A stretch of DNA of 64,000 nucleotides, taken from the NCBI RefSeq assembly GCF_000262345.1, contig NZ_AJTQ01000257.1, positions 1 to 64,000 on the forward strand, given 5' to 3'. This DNA comes from Streptomyces xiaopingdaonensis. GTDB lineage: Bacteria > Actinomycetota > Actinomycetes > Streptomycetales > Streptomycetaceae. The notes under the pieces were generated by a model that made no database searches, was not told the DNA's origin, and saw only the letters and a program-made list of their open reading frames with translations. Shown here piece after piece: positions 40,933 to 50,416 of this stretch; the first letter of the stretch is position 1; every line of letters begins with the position of its first letter. Both the position numbers and the translations under genes were made by a program.

Positions 40933-42678
40933 GTGCCGACCGACCGGGCAGGCCCCGCCGCGCTGCGCGAGTACGCGCTCCTCGCCGACGGGGAGCGCGG
41001 CGCCCTCGTGGGGCCGCACGGCGACCTCGCATGGATGTGCGCGCCCCGCTGGGACTCGGCGCCGGTCTTCTCCGAACTCCTCGGCGGCGCGGGCGCGTAC
41101 GTCATCCGCCCGAGCGACCCCTGGTACGTCTGCGCCGGCCGGTACGAGCCCGGCACCCTCATCTGGCGCTCCCGCTGGGTGACGTCGCAAGGCGTGATCG
41201 AGTGCCGGGAGGCGCTCGCCTTCCCCGGCGATCCCGGCACCGCCGTGCTGCTGCGCCGCGTGGAGGCCGTCGACGGGCCCGCCGAGGTACGGGTGCGGCT
41301 CGATGTCGGCGCGGATTTCGCCTCCGTCCCGTTGGAGGGCCTCGCGGTCGAGGACGGCGTGTGGAGCGCACGCGCCGGGCCGCTGCACGTCCGGTGGTCC
41401 GGTGCCACCGCGGCGGGGCCGGGCCGCGAGGGCACCCTGGCCGTACCCGCCGGCGGGAGTCACGACCTCGTGCTGGAACTCTCCGGCTCGCCGCTCGGGC
41501 GCCGACTCCCCTCCGCCGACAGGGCGTGGGAGGCGACCGAGCACCAGTGGCGTCGCAGCGCCCCGGCGTTCGACGCGGTGCTCGGCGAGCGCGACGCACG
41601 CCAGTCCCACGCCGTACTGCTCGGCCTGACGAGCGCGAGCGGCGGCATGGCCGCGGCCGCGACCACCTCGCTGCCGGAGCGCGCCAAGGGCGGCCGCAAC
41701 TACGACTACAGGTACGCGTGGATCCGCGACCAGTGCTATGCCGGGCAGGCCGCCGCGGCCGCCGGCTCGTACAGCCTGCTCGACAAGGCCGTCGACTTCA
41801 TCGCCTCCCGGGTCCTGGAGGACGGCCCCACCCTGCGCCCCGCCTACACCGTCACCGGCGGCAGGGTCCCCGACGAGCGGTGCGTCACGGGGATCACCGG
41901 CTACCCGGGTGGCGGCAGGCGCGTGGGGAACCACGTCAACAGGCAGTTCCAACTCGACGCGCTCGGCGAGGCGTTGCTCCTCTTCGCCGCGGCCGCCCGG
42001 TGCGGAAGGCTGGAGGCGCAGGGGTGGCGGGCCGTGGAGGCGGCCGTCTCGGCGATCGAGGAGCGGTGGCAGTCGGCGGAGGCCGGCGTGTGGGAGCTGG
42101 ACCCGCGGCGCTGGACGCACTCGCGGTTGGTGTGCGCCGCGGGACTCCGCGCCGTGGCCGAGGACGGCGAGGCCGGGGCGCGCGCCGCCGGGTGGGCCGC
42201 ACTCGCCGACACACTGGTCGCCGACGCCTCGCGCAACTGCGTGCATCCGTCGGGCCGTTGGCAACGCTCCGCCGGGGACCCCCGGGTGGACGCCGCGCTG
42301 CTCCTGCCGGCGATCCGCGGCGCCGTGCCGGCGCACGACCCGCGCACCGTCGGCACGCTGGAGGGCGTGCACCGGGAGTTGACCCAGGACGGCTACGTCT
42401 ACCGGTTCCGGCACGACGAGCGTCCGCTCGGCGAGGCAGAGGGCGCCTTCCTGCTCTGCGGCTTCCTCACCTCGCTCGCCACGCACCAGCAGGGCCGCAC
42501 GGCCGAGGCGTGCCGCTGGTTCGAGCGCACCCGTGCGGCCTGCGGCCCGCCCGGCCTCTACTCCGAGGAGTACGACGTCGCGCGGCGGCAGTTGCGGGGG
42601 AACCTGCCGCAGGCGTTCGTCCACGCCCTGCTGTTGGAGACGGGGACCCGGCTGGCGCGGCCCTGGGGCGAGGGATGA
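40933..42678 (+). CDS. Glycoside hydrolase family 15 protein
   Basis: A 581-residue cytoplasmic GH15 enzyme. An N-terminal beta-sandwich (~1-220) precedes the (alpha/alpha)6 barrel with GGRNYDYRYAWIRDQCY, the substrate-binding signature. The general acid lies in the GEAEGAFLLCGF region and the base in GLYSEEYD. There is no signal peptide. Family activities are glucoamylase, glucodextranase and trehalase; which applies cannot be told. GTG start, 4 nt from the PoxB-like gene stop. Confidence 0.9.
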   Translation: MPTDRAGPAALREYALLADGERGALVGPHGDLAWMCAPRWDSAPVFSELLGGAGAYVIRPSDPWYVCAGRYEPGTLIWRSRWVTSQGVIECREALAFPGDPGTAVLLRRVEAVDGPAEVRVRLDVGADFASVPLEGLAVEDGVWSARAGPLHVRWSGATAAGPGREGTLAVPAGGSHDLVLELSGSPLGRRLPSADRAWEATEHQWRRSAPAFDAVLGERDARQSHAVLLGLTSASGGMAAAATTSLPERAKGGRNYDYRYAWIRDQCYAGQAAAAAGSYSLLDKAVDFIASRVLEDGPTLRPAYTVTGGRVPDERCVTGITGYPGGGRRVGNHVNRQFQLDALGEALLLFAAAARCGRLEAQGWRAVEAAVSAIEERWQSAEAGVWELDPRRWTHSRLVCAAGLRAVAEDGEAGARAAGWAALADTLVADASRNCVHPSGRWQRSAGDPRVDAALLLPAIRGAVPAHDPRTVGTLEGVHRELTQDGYVYRFRHDERPLGEAEGAFLLCGFLTSLATHQQGRTAEACRWFERTRAACGPPGLYSEEYDVARRQLRGNLPQAFVHALLLETGTRLARPWGEG

Positions 42679-42710
42679 GCCGCCGCGCACGGAACGGCGG
42701 GCCCCCTTGC

Positions 42711-43823
42711 TCATCCCACCCGGTAGGGCTCCGCGTCGGTGCGCTTCAGGACGAGGCCGTTCCCCGGGGTCGTCGGGTCGGGGCGCAGCACGCCGTCCTC
42801 GGGGGGCGCCGGCCCGTCGAAGAGCAGGTGCTCGATGCGCACGTGGTCGTGGAAGTACTCCAGGTGCCGCAGGTTGGGTGTCGCCGCCGCGACGTGCACG
42901 GCGAGGCTCGGCGCGCAGTGCCCCGAGACCTCGGTCCCGTTTCCGGCGGCGACGGCGGCGGCGCGGAGCCACTCGCCGTATCCGCCGCACCGGGTCACGT
43001 CGATCTGGAGGCAGTCGACGGCCTCCGCGTGCACCATCGCGTCGAAGTACGGCAGGTGGTAGCCGTATTCGCCGGCCGCGACGTCGGGGGAGACCCGCGC
43101 GCGGACCTGGCGCAGGGAGGCGAGGTGGTCGCTGGAGACGGGCTCCTCGTACCAGGTCACGCCCTGGTCGGCGAGCGCCCGGCCGATCCGGACGGCCTGC
43201 CCGACGCCGTAGCCGCCGTTGGCGTCGACGTAGAGGGCCGTCCCGTCGCCGACGGTGCGGCGGGCCAACGCGACGCGGTGGAGGTCGCGTTCGGGCTCGG
43301 TCCCCCAGGACTCACCGATCTTGATCTTCACCCGGGGGATGCCCGACTCACCGGTCCAGTGCTCCAGTTGGGCTCGGGTGCGTACGTCGTCGTACGTGGT
43401 GAAGCCGCCGCTGCCGTAGACGGGGACCCCGGTGCGGCAGCGGCCGAAGAGCGCGGCGAGCGGAAGCTGGAGCAGGCGCGCCTTGAGGTCATGAAGGGCT
43501 GTCTCCACCGCGGACATCGCGCACGAAACGAGCCCTGGCCTCCCGAGGTTGCGGACGCCGCGCCGCATCGCGTCCCACGCCCCCGGCACGTCCAGCGCCC
43601 CGCGGCCCTCGACGAGCGGGGCGAGGGTCCGGGCGATCAGCGGGACGCACGCCGCGTCCGCGTAGGTGTAGCCGAGCCCCGTGGTCCCGCCGCAGGTCGC
43701 CTCGCAGACGACGAGCGTCGTAGCGTCCCAGGCGAGGGTGGCGTCCGCCTCCGGCACGTCGGTGGGGACGGTATAGGCACAAGCCCGCACCGCGTCGATC
43801 CGAGCCTCGATCAGCACCCTCAT
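42711..43823 (-). CDS. Enolase-superfamily enzyme (mandelate racemase/muconate lactonizing type)
   Basis: A 370-residue enzyme. The C-terminal barrel has the K-x-K pair in RVKIKIGESWG (near residues 164-166), the metal ligands D in YVDANGGYG, E in YEEPVSSD and E in GEYGY, and a late His in SGHCAPSLA. This matches an acid-sugar dehydratase/racemase, with the KxK and His giving proton abstraction on either face. Substrate unknown. It starts 23 bp from the divergent FAD/Fe-S dehydrogenase, suggesting one pathway, for example sugar-acid to hydroxyacid breakdown. Confidence 0.88.
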   Translation of the reverse strand: MRVLIEARIDAVRACAYTVPTDVPEADATLAWDATTLVVCEATCGGTTGLGYTYADAACVPLIARTLAPLVEGRGALDVPGAWDAMRRGVRNLGRPGLVSCAMSAVETALHDLKARLLQLPLAALFGRCRTGVPVYGSGGFTTYDDVRTRAQLEHWTGESGIPRVKIKIGESWGTEPERDLHRVALARRTVGDGTALYVDANGGYGVGQAVRIGRALADQGVTWYEEPVSSDHLASLRQVRARVSPDVAAGEYGYHLPYFDAMVHAEAVDCLQIDVTRCGGYGEWLRAAAVAAGNGTEVSGHCAPSLAVHVAAATPNLRHLEYFHDHVRIEHLLFDGPAPPEDGVLRPDPTTPGNGLVLKRTDAEPYRVG

Positions 43824-43846
43824 CACCCTCACGTCAGGTAGGCGGC

Positions 43847-46800
43847 ATGAGCAAGACTGACATTTCACTCACCCGACGGCCGGGAACCGGACTCGACACC
43901 GCCGCGCTGGAGAGGGCGCTGCGCGACCGCGTCGACGGCGAGGTGCGGTTCGACCCGGGCAGCCGCGGCGCCTACGCCACCGATGCCTCCAACTACCGGC
44001 AGGTGCCCATCGGCGTCGTCGTCCCCCGCACGGTGGACGCCGGCGCCGAAGCGGTCGCGGTCTGCAGGGAGCACGGGGCGCCGGTGCTGTCGCGGGGCGG
44101 GGGCACCAGCCTCGGCGGGCAGGCGACCAACACGGCCGTCATCGTCGACTGGACGAAGTACTGCACCCGGCTCCTCTCCGTCGACGTGCAGGCACGCACC
44201 TGCGTGGTGGAGCCCGGCCTCGTGCTCGACGACCTCAACGCGCAACTCGCCCCGTACGGACTGGAGTTCGGACCGAGACCCTCGACGCACAGCCACTGCG
44301 CGATCGGCGGGATGGTCGGCAACAACTCCTGCGGAGCCAGCGCGCAACGCTCCGGCACGACCGACCTCAACGTCGTCGGCCTGGAGATCCTCACCTACGA
44401 CGGGCTGCGCTGCCGCGTCGGCCCGACCGACGACGCCGCGTACACGGCCGCCGTCGAGGAGGGCGGCCGCAAGGCGGAGCTCTACCGCGGGCTGCGCGGG
44501 ATCGCCGAGCGGTACGGCGACCTCGTCCGCGAGCGGTACCCGGACATCCCGCGCCGCGTCTCCGGCTACAACCTCAACGCGCTGCTGCCCGAGGCCGGAT
44601 TCGACCTCGCCCGTCTCGTCGTCGGAAGCGAGGGGACGCTGGCCACCGTGCTCTCCGCCGAACTGAAGCTGATGCCGGTGCTCGCCGCCCGCTCGATGCT
44701 CGTCCTCGGCTACGACAGCGTCGACCGCGCCGCCGACGCGGTGCCCACCGTCCTCGAGCACTGCAACCCCGTCCTCCTGGAGGGCGTCGACGACCGGCTC
44801 GTCTTCTTCGAGAAGGAGGAGAAGATCGGCCCCGAGGCGCGCGCGCTCCTCCCCGAGGGCGCGGGCTGGCTCCTCGTGCAGTTCGGCGGCGACACCGAGG
44901 AGGAAGCGCACGCCCGCGCACGGGAGTTGCTCGACGCGCTCGGCCGCGCGGAGCAGGACCCGAGGGTCTACTTCTCCGGCGACCCGGCCGTCGAGGACAA
45001 GGTGTGGAAGGCGAGAGAGGCGGGCCTCGGCGCGACGGCACGTCCGCCCGGGATGCACGACTCCTGGCCGGGCTGGGAGGACTCGGCGGTCGCACCCGAC
45101 CGGCTCGGCGCGTACCTGCGGGACCTCGGCGCCCTCTTCGAGGAGAGCGGCCTCGATCGCCCCGCGCTCTACGGGCACTTCGGACAGGGCTGCGTCCACG
45201 TGCGCACCCCGTTCGACCTGATGTCCGCGGACGGCGTCGCCGACTTCCAGCGGTTCCTGGAGCGCGCCGCCGACCTCGTCGCCTCCTACGGGGGCTCGCT
45301 CTCCGGCGAGCACGGCGACGGGCAGGCCCGCGGGGCGCTGCTGGAGCGGATGTTCGGCGAAGAGCTCATCCGCGCCTTCGGCGAGGTCAAGGCGCTCTTC
45401 GACCCGCGGAACCTGATGAACCCGGGCAAGGTCGTCCACCCCTACGGAACCGCGGAGCACCTGCGGCTGGGACCCGACTGGCGACCGGAGCCGCAGGGCG
45501 GCGAGTTCCGGTACCCGCACGACGACGGGAGCTTCACCCGTGCCGTCATGCGGTGCGTCGGCATCGGCAACTGCCGCCGCCAGGCGAAGGAAGGCGGCGT
45601 CATGTGCCCCTCCTATCAGGTCACCCGGGAAGAGGAGCACTCCACCCGCGGCCGGGCACGGCTGCTCTTCGAGATGCTCCACCCGCACGAGGACTCCCCG
45701 ATCAAGGACGGCTGGCGCTCGACGGAGGTGCGGGACGCCCTGGACCTCTGCCTCGCCTGCAAGGGCTGCAAGTCCGACTGCCCGGTCGGCGTCGACATGG
45801 CCACGTACAAGGCCGAGTTCCTCTCCCACCACTACCGCGGCCGACCGCGCCCCGCCGCGCACTACTCGATGGGCTGGCTCCCCCTGTGGGCACGCCTCGC
45901 CTCCTGGGCGCCCCGCGCCGCCAACGCCGCGGTCCACGCCCCGCTCCTGGCGTCCGCGGGGAAGCGGCTCGCCGGCATCGCCCCGGAGCGCGACGCGCCG
46001 CCCTTCGCGGCGCGGACGCTCCGCGCGTGGTGGCGTGCGCACAGCGCAGACCGCCCGCCCGCCGATCCGCGTGCGCCGACCACCGTGGTGGTGTGGCCCG
46101 ACACCTTCACCGACCACTTCCACCCGCACGTCGGGCAGGCCGCCGTCGAGGTGCTGGAGGCGGCCGGGTTCGACGTCGTCGTCCACGACGCCGCCGCCTG
46201 CTGCGGCCTCACATGGATCTCCACCGGCCAACTCGGCGTCGCACAACGGGTCTTCCGGCGTACGCTCCGCACGCTGCGCCCCTGGCTGGAGGCCGGCACA
46301 CCGATCGTCGGCCTCGAACCCTCCTGCACCGCCGTCTTCCGCAGCGACATGCCGGAGATGCTCCCCGACGACAAGGACGTCGAACGGCTCGCCGCCCAGA
46401 CGTACACCCTCGCCGAGTTCCTCCTCGGGCACGCGCCACAGGACTGGCGGCCGCCCCGGCTCGGGCGCCACGCCGTCGTGCAGCGGCACTGCCACCAGCA
46501 CGCGATCATGGGCTTCGACGCCGACCGGGAACTCCTCGCCCGCGCGGGCGTCGACGCCGAAGTCCTGGACTCCGGATGCTGCGGCCTCGCCGGCAACTTC
46601 GGCTTCGAGGCGGGCCACCACGAAGTCTCCATGGCCTGCGCCGAGAGCGCCCTCCTGCCCGCCGTCCGGGCCGCCGCGCCCGAAACGCTCGTACTCGCCG
46701 ACGGCTTCAGCTGCCGCACCCAGATCGAGCAGGCGGGCACGGGGCGCACCGCGATGCACCTCGCCGAGGCCCTCCACCTCGCCCTCACCGGAGACGACGG

Positions 46801-46939
46801 CCGCCCCTACCCCGAACACGCCGCCGCACCGGCGCCCACGGGGACCGAGCACCTCGTGCCCGCCGCGCTCGCCCTCGGCACGCTCGCCGCCGCCGGCACG
46901 GCGGGGACGCTCATCCGCCGTCGCCTGCGGGCGCGTTGA
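43847..46939 (+). CDS. Fused FAD-binding and iron-sulfur dehydrogenase (D-lactate/glycolate type)
   Basis: A 1030-residue fusion of GlcD- and GlcF-like parts. The N-terminal half is a PCMH-type FAD domain (VLSRGGGTSLGGQATNTAV; GGMVGNNSCGASA) followed by an FAD-oxidase C domain (SGEHGDGQARGALLERMFG). The second half has two [4Fe-4S]-type clusters (MRCVGIGNCRRQ...MCPSYQ and CLACKGCKSDCPVG) and two CCG domains (AACCGLTWIS; SGCCGLAGNFGF). A C-terminal helix may contact the membrane. The expected role is oxidation of a 2-hydroxyacid, with electrons to the quinone pool. ATG 43847 is 23 bp from the divergent enolase-type gene. Confidence 0.93.
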   Translation: MSKTDISLTRRPGTGLDTAALERALRDRVDGEVRFDPGSRGAYATDASNYRQVPIGVVVPRTVDAGAEAVAVCREHGAPVLSRGGGTSLGGQATNTAVIVDWTKYCTRLLSVDVQARTCVVEPGLVLDDLNAQLAPYGLEFGPRPSTHSHCAIGGMVGNNSCGASAQRSGTTDLNVVGLEILTYDGLRCRVGPTDDAAYTAAVEEGGRKAELYRGLRGIAERYGDLVRERYPDIPRRVSGYNLNALLPEAGFDLARLVVGSEGTLATVLSAELKLMPVLAARSMLVLGYDSVDRAADAVPTVLEHCNPVLLEGVDDRLVFFEKEEKIGPEARALLPEGAGWLLVQFGGDTEEEAHARARELLDALGRAEQDPRVYFSGDPAVEDKVWKAREAGLGATARPPGMHDSWPGWEDSAVAPDRLGAYLRDLGALFEESGLDRPALYGHFGQGCVHVRTPFDLMSADGVADFQRFLERAADLVASYGGSLSGEHGDGQARGALLERMFGEELIRAFGEVKALFDPRNLMNPGKVVHPYGTAEHLRLGPDWRPEPQGGEFRYPHDDGSFTRAVMRCVGIGNCRRQAKEGGVMCPSYQVTREEEHSTRGRARLLFEMLHPHEDSPIKDGWRSTEVRDALDLCLACKGCKSDCPVGVDMATYKAEFLSHHYRGRPRPAAHYSMGWLPLWARLASWAPRAANAAVHAPLLASAGKRLAGIAPERDAPPFAARTLRAWWRAHSADRPPADPRAPTTVVVWPDTFTDHFHPHVGQAAVEVLEAAGFDVVVHDAAACCGLTWISTGQLGVAQRVFRRTLRTLRPWLEAGTPIVGLEPSCTAVFRSDMPEMLPDDKDVERLAAQTYTLAEFLLGHAPQDWRPPRLGRHAVVQRHCHQHAIMGFDADRELLARAGVDAEVLDSGCCGLAGNFGFEAGHHEVSMACAESALLPAVRAAAPETLVLADGFSCRTQIEQAGTGRTAMHLAEALHLALTGDDGRPYPEHAAAPAPTGTEHLVPAALALGTLAAAGTAGTLIRRRLRAR

Positions 46940-47007
46940 CGCCCCGCGGCCGCCTGCCCGCGCGGCCCGGCTCCCGTACAGCCCCGCCGAACGGCGCGGA
47001 CGCCCGC

Positions 47008-47382
47008 CTAAGCAGGCTCCGCCCCTGCCCGGTAGATCGCCCAGGTGCGGGGCGTCTCGGAGACCCAGACGGCCGTGAGCTCCGGGTAGGTCTCCACCCA
47101 GAGGCCGTAGATCCAGTGCGCGAGTCGCTCCCCCGACGGGGAGAAGTCCACGGCGTCGTTGAGGTGACGGTGGTCCAGGGTCTCGTCGAGCCAGGACTTG
47201 AAGGCGTCGAGGTCGCCGTAGTCCCGGACGAAACCGGCGTCGGTCAACTCCTCCGGCGGCGCGCAGAGTTCGAGGACGACCACGTAGTTGTGGCCGTGCG
47301 GGCGGGCGCACTTGTGCCACGAAGGGAGCCTGCTGAGGACGTGGCTCGCCGAGAAGTGGAACTCCTTGGTGATGGTCAGCAT
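47008..47382 (-). CDS. queD: 6-pyruvoyl/6-carboxy-tetrahydropterin synthase homologue (QueD)
   Basis: A 124-residue member of the PTPS/QueD family. Zinc ligands His14 (FSASH), His29 and His31 (PHGHNY); catalytic Cys25 in WHKCARPHGH; DHRHLND with the catalytic His near residue 71. It converts dihydroneopterin triphosphate to a tetrahydropterin, the second step of 7-deazaguanine (preQ0/queuosine) synthesis in QueD. The other queuosine genes are not in the window. Start MLTITKEFHF fits the family; a longer frame to 47436 adds a non-conserved tail. Confidence 0.9.
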   Translation of the reverse strand: MLTITKEFHFSASHVLSRLPSWHKCARPHGHNYVVVLELCAPPEELTDAGFVRDYGDLDAFKSWLDETLDHRHLNDAVDFSPSGERLAHWIYGLWVETYPELTAVWVSETPRTWAIYRAGAEPA

Positions 47383-47441
47383 GCCGGCCGCGCCCGGACG
47401 AGGCCCTGCCTGTGGTTCTCCGTTGGCTGGATGCACGACGG

Positions 47442-50126
47442 CTACTCACTCTCCAGATCGCCGAGCGCGAGGGCACGGTTCAGCGGAACGTCTTCGCGGA
47501 AGCCGCGGAGCAGCGCCGGGTCCTCGATGCTCTCGGCCTTCCTCTCCATCTTCTCCCGCGCCCGGCTCAGGAGTCCCTCCGCTTCGCTCCGGGCGCCGGC
47601 GGCGTACAGGGCCCTCGCAGCGTGAAAGAGAACCTCTTCGCTCCGCAACGCGGGCATGTCCCCGGTGCGGTCGAGCAGTGCGACCGACTCCCGCGCGAAG
47701 GCGGCGGCGCCCGCCGGGTCCCCCTCGCGGAGCCTCGCCCGGCCGGAGAGGCAGAGGCCGGCGATCTCGCTGCGTACCATGCCGGTCCGCCGGGTCTCCG
47801 CCACGGTGGCGGCGGCCAGGCGGCCGGCGGCCGCCACCGTCGAGAGGTTGCCGCCCGCGGTGTCGAGCAGCACCTGCGCGTAGAGGTTGCGGACGATCGG
47901 CACGAGGTTGATCAGCCACGTCCGCTCCGTCTCCCACCACCCTTCCTCGACGAGCGTCAGGCACTCGCCGCGGCGTCGCGGGTCCGGCGCGAGGAGCTGG
48001 GCGAGGAGCGCGGCGTTGTAGGCGTGCCACCCGCTGTCGCCGCCGCGTCCCTGCTCGACGCGGAGCGCTTCCCTGAGCGCCTCCTCGGCCTCTGCGGCGA
48101 GGCCGAGGCCGGCGCAGACCTGCGCGGTGTAGTTGAGAGCGATGGGCAACTCCGCGTTGAGCGGCTCCGCTCTGAGCCGGTCGGTGCAGCGCCGCAGCCG
48201 GGTCAGGGCGTCCTCCGGCCTGCCGGAGTCGAAGAGGCTGATGCCGAGCTGCATCTCGTTGAGGTTCCGGGCGTGCTGGAGGACGGGGTCGCCGCTGCCC
48301 CCGAGCCGCCCGTCCGCGGCGTACAGCTCCTCGGCCTCCCGGAGCTGCCTGACGCCCTCGGCGAGGGTGCGCTTGGAGACCTGGCGCCCGTACTCGACCT
48401 TGGCGACGAAGAGCGCGACCGCGTCGCCCTGCTCCTCGGCGATCTCGACCGCCTCCCTGAGCTTGTCGAGACCGGGGACGAGGCCGCGCGTCGCCATGAG
48501 GGTCTTGCCGCGCAGGAGCGTGGTGCGGGCGACGAGTTCGGGCACCGCACAGCGCAGCGCCGCCTCCTCGGCCTCCGCCGCGAGCGCGTCGATGTGCGGC
48601 CCTCCGCCCGACTCGGTGTCCCCGCGCCACCGCACCTCCGTCAGCGAGAGCAGCAGCTCGACGGCCTCGGCGAGGCGGCGATCGGCTTCCGGGTCCTTCG
48701 CCGAGAGAGCCCGGGCGGCGCGGATGGCCTTCTCGCAGTGCCGCTCCGCCTCGGCGAAGGAGAGTCCGTCGATGGCGGCCGAGCGCGCCAACGCGTAGTA
48801 GGCCGCGGCCGATTGCGCCAGGTACTGGGGTCCGCCGCTCTCGAAGTGCCGCGCGATCTCCAGGCGGCGCTCCAGCGGCGCGGAGTCGAAGACGCCGCCG
48901 TCCGACAGCGCCCGCGCGATGCTTCCGTGCCGCGAGCGGCGCTGCTGCGGGGTCTGCTCCCGGTAGAGGACGTCCCACAGCGCACGGTGCTGGAAGCGGT
49001 AGCAGTCCGTGGGTTCGTCGCGCGCCCACTCCGGCCTGTCTGCGCCGAGGATGAGCCGCTGCGGACCGGCCAGCGCCCGCAGCCGGCTCATGACGTCGTC
49101 GTGGGAGCGCCGCAACGCCGCGGCCACGGTGGCGGAGAGGAACGTGTGCCCCTGGGTGGCCCCTGTGATCAGAAGAAGCTGGTCCTCGTCGGAGAGGCGT
49201 CTCAGGCGCTCTTTCACCACCCGCTCCAGCTTGTCGGGCAGGGCGATGCTGTCACCGTGTCCCGGCTGCCATTCGTCGAGGCACATCTGGACGAAGACGG
49301 GGTGCCCCTCCGTGAGCCGGCTCAGGCTCGCCGACAGGGTCGCGGGCGCTGCCGGGTGCCGATGGCGGACGAGTTCCGCCACGGCGTCCTCGGGAAGGCC
49401 GCCCAACTCGCGGCGGCGCAGCAGTCCTTCGTACTCCCACGTCCGCAGGAGTTCCCCGACGCTCTCCGAGGTGCCGTCGGGGGACTCGTCGAGAGCGTGG
49501 CTGAGCACCACGGAGAGCGGCGAAGCGCCCTGCGCCGCGCGCAGCAGCCGATCGAGGACGAGCAGGCTGCTGGGATCGATGTGCTGCACGTCGTCGATGA
49601 CGAGCAGCACCGGCGGACCGGAACCGGCCGACTCCAGCAGCGCGTCCACGATCTGCGTGGCCACGCCCTGCTGGAAGGGCAGCAACGAGTCGAAGGGCAT
49701 CGAGCCCGAGCCGAGCGCCGCTTTGGTGGCCTCGCTGCCTATCCGCAGCACGTCGCCGAGCCCGGGCACCAGGGCCGAGAGGACGTTCGGCAGGGAGTCC
49801 ACGGTGCTGCGCCCCGCCTGCCCCAGGAAGCGCCGGAGCGGCCGGGTCCTTTCGCGCCGCTTGAGGTCGAGCAGGATGTCGACGATCGGCCCGTACGCCG
49901 CGCCGGGACCGATCACCGGGTTGCAGTGCGCCTTGACGACCCGGCAGGCGTGCGCCGGCAACTCCGCCTCGGCGACCCGGCTGCTGAACTCGCCGAGGAG
50001 GCAGGTCTTCCCCATCCCGGAGACACCCTCGACGAGCAGGGCGCTCCCCCGGCCCTCCACCAGGGCCAGCGCCGTCGAGCGGAGCTCTTCCAACGGCTCG
50101 ACACGGTCCACGAACACACTCGGCAC
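47442..50126 (-). CDS. STAND-type AAA ATPase with TPR-like repeats (LAL-like, without HTH)
   Basis: An 894-residue protein. Walker A GVSGMGKT at residues 34-41, Walker B VLLVIDDVQHID near 175, then a long alpha-helical region of TPR-like repeats to the C-terminus (for example ALRREALRVEQGRGG). It resembles the LAL/MalT regulators in layout but has no DNA-binding domain at either end; the C-terminus ends LALGDLESE. GTG start 50126 with GGGGAG 6 nt upstream. It faces the WD40 Ser/Thr kinase across 290 nt, and such STAND/kinase pairs may form a signalling unit. Could also be a NACHT-like defence ATPase without its effector. Confidence 0.82.
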   Translation of the reverse strand: MPSVFVDRVEPLEELRSTALALVEGRGSALLVEGVSGMGKTCLLGEFSSRVAEAELPAHACRVVKAHCNPVIGPGAAYGPIVDILLDLKRRERTRPLRRFLGQAGRSTVDSLPNVLSALVPGLGDVLRIGSEATKAALGSGSMPFDSLLPFQQGVATQIVDALLESAGSGPPVLLVIDDVQHIDPSSLLVLDRLLRAAQGASPLSVVLSHALDESPDGTSESVGELLRTWEYEGLLRRRELGGLPEDAVAELVRHRHPAAPATLSASLSRLTEGHPVFVQMCLDEWQPGHGDSIALPDKLERVVKERLRRLSDEDQLLLITGATQGHTFLSATVAAALRRSHDDVMSRLRALAGPQRLILGADRPEWARDEPTDCYRFQHRALWDVLYREQTPQQRRSRHGSIARALSDGGVFDSAPLERRLEIARHFESGGPQYLAQSAAAYYALARSAAIDGLSFAEAERHCEKAIRAARALSAKDPEADRRLAEAVELLLSLTEVRWRGDTESGGGPHIDALAAEAEEAALRCAVPELVARTTLLRGKTLMATRGLVPGLDKLREAVEIAEEQGDAVALFVAKVEYGRQVSKRTLAEGVRQLREAEELYAADGRLGGSGDPVLQHARNLNEMQLGISLFDSGRPEDALTRLRRCTDRLRAEPLNAELPIALNYTAQVCAGLGLAAEAEEALREALRVEQGRGGDSGWHAYNAALLAQLLAPDPRRRGECLTLVEEGWWETERTWLINLVPIVRNLYAQVLLDTAGGNLSTVAAAGRLAAATVAETRRTGMVRSEIAGLCLSGRARLREGDPAGAAAFARESVALLDRTGDMPALRSEEVLFHAARALYAAGARSEAEGLLSRAREKMERKAESIEDPALLRGFREDVPLNRALALGDLESE

Positions 50127-50416
50127 GCCAGGCTCCCCAGTTCGTCCAGTGCGGCATCTCTTCGAGGGCGGCGTCGCCCGCCGGCACCACGGGTCACTCG
50201 GCGCACACGATCCACCACACCAGAAGCTAGCCGATAGGCCGCCCCCGAGACAGCGGAACCTGCCCGCGGCCGTCGAAGGCGCCCCGGCAGCCCGTTGCGG
50301 CACCGTGTACCGATCTCGTCAGCTCCGTAACAGGGCCGCACCCCGGGCCCGGCCCGGACGGCAGCGCGTCAGGATGGTGACGGCGGGAGGCAACGGCACC
50401 GACAGAAGAGGGCAGT

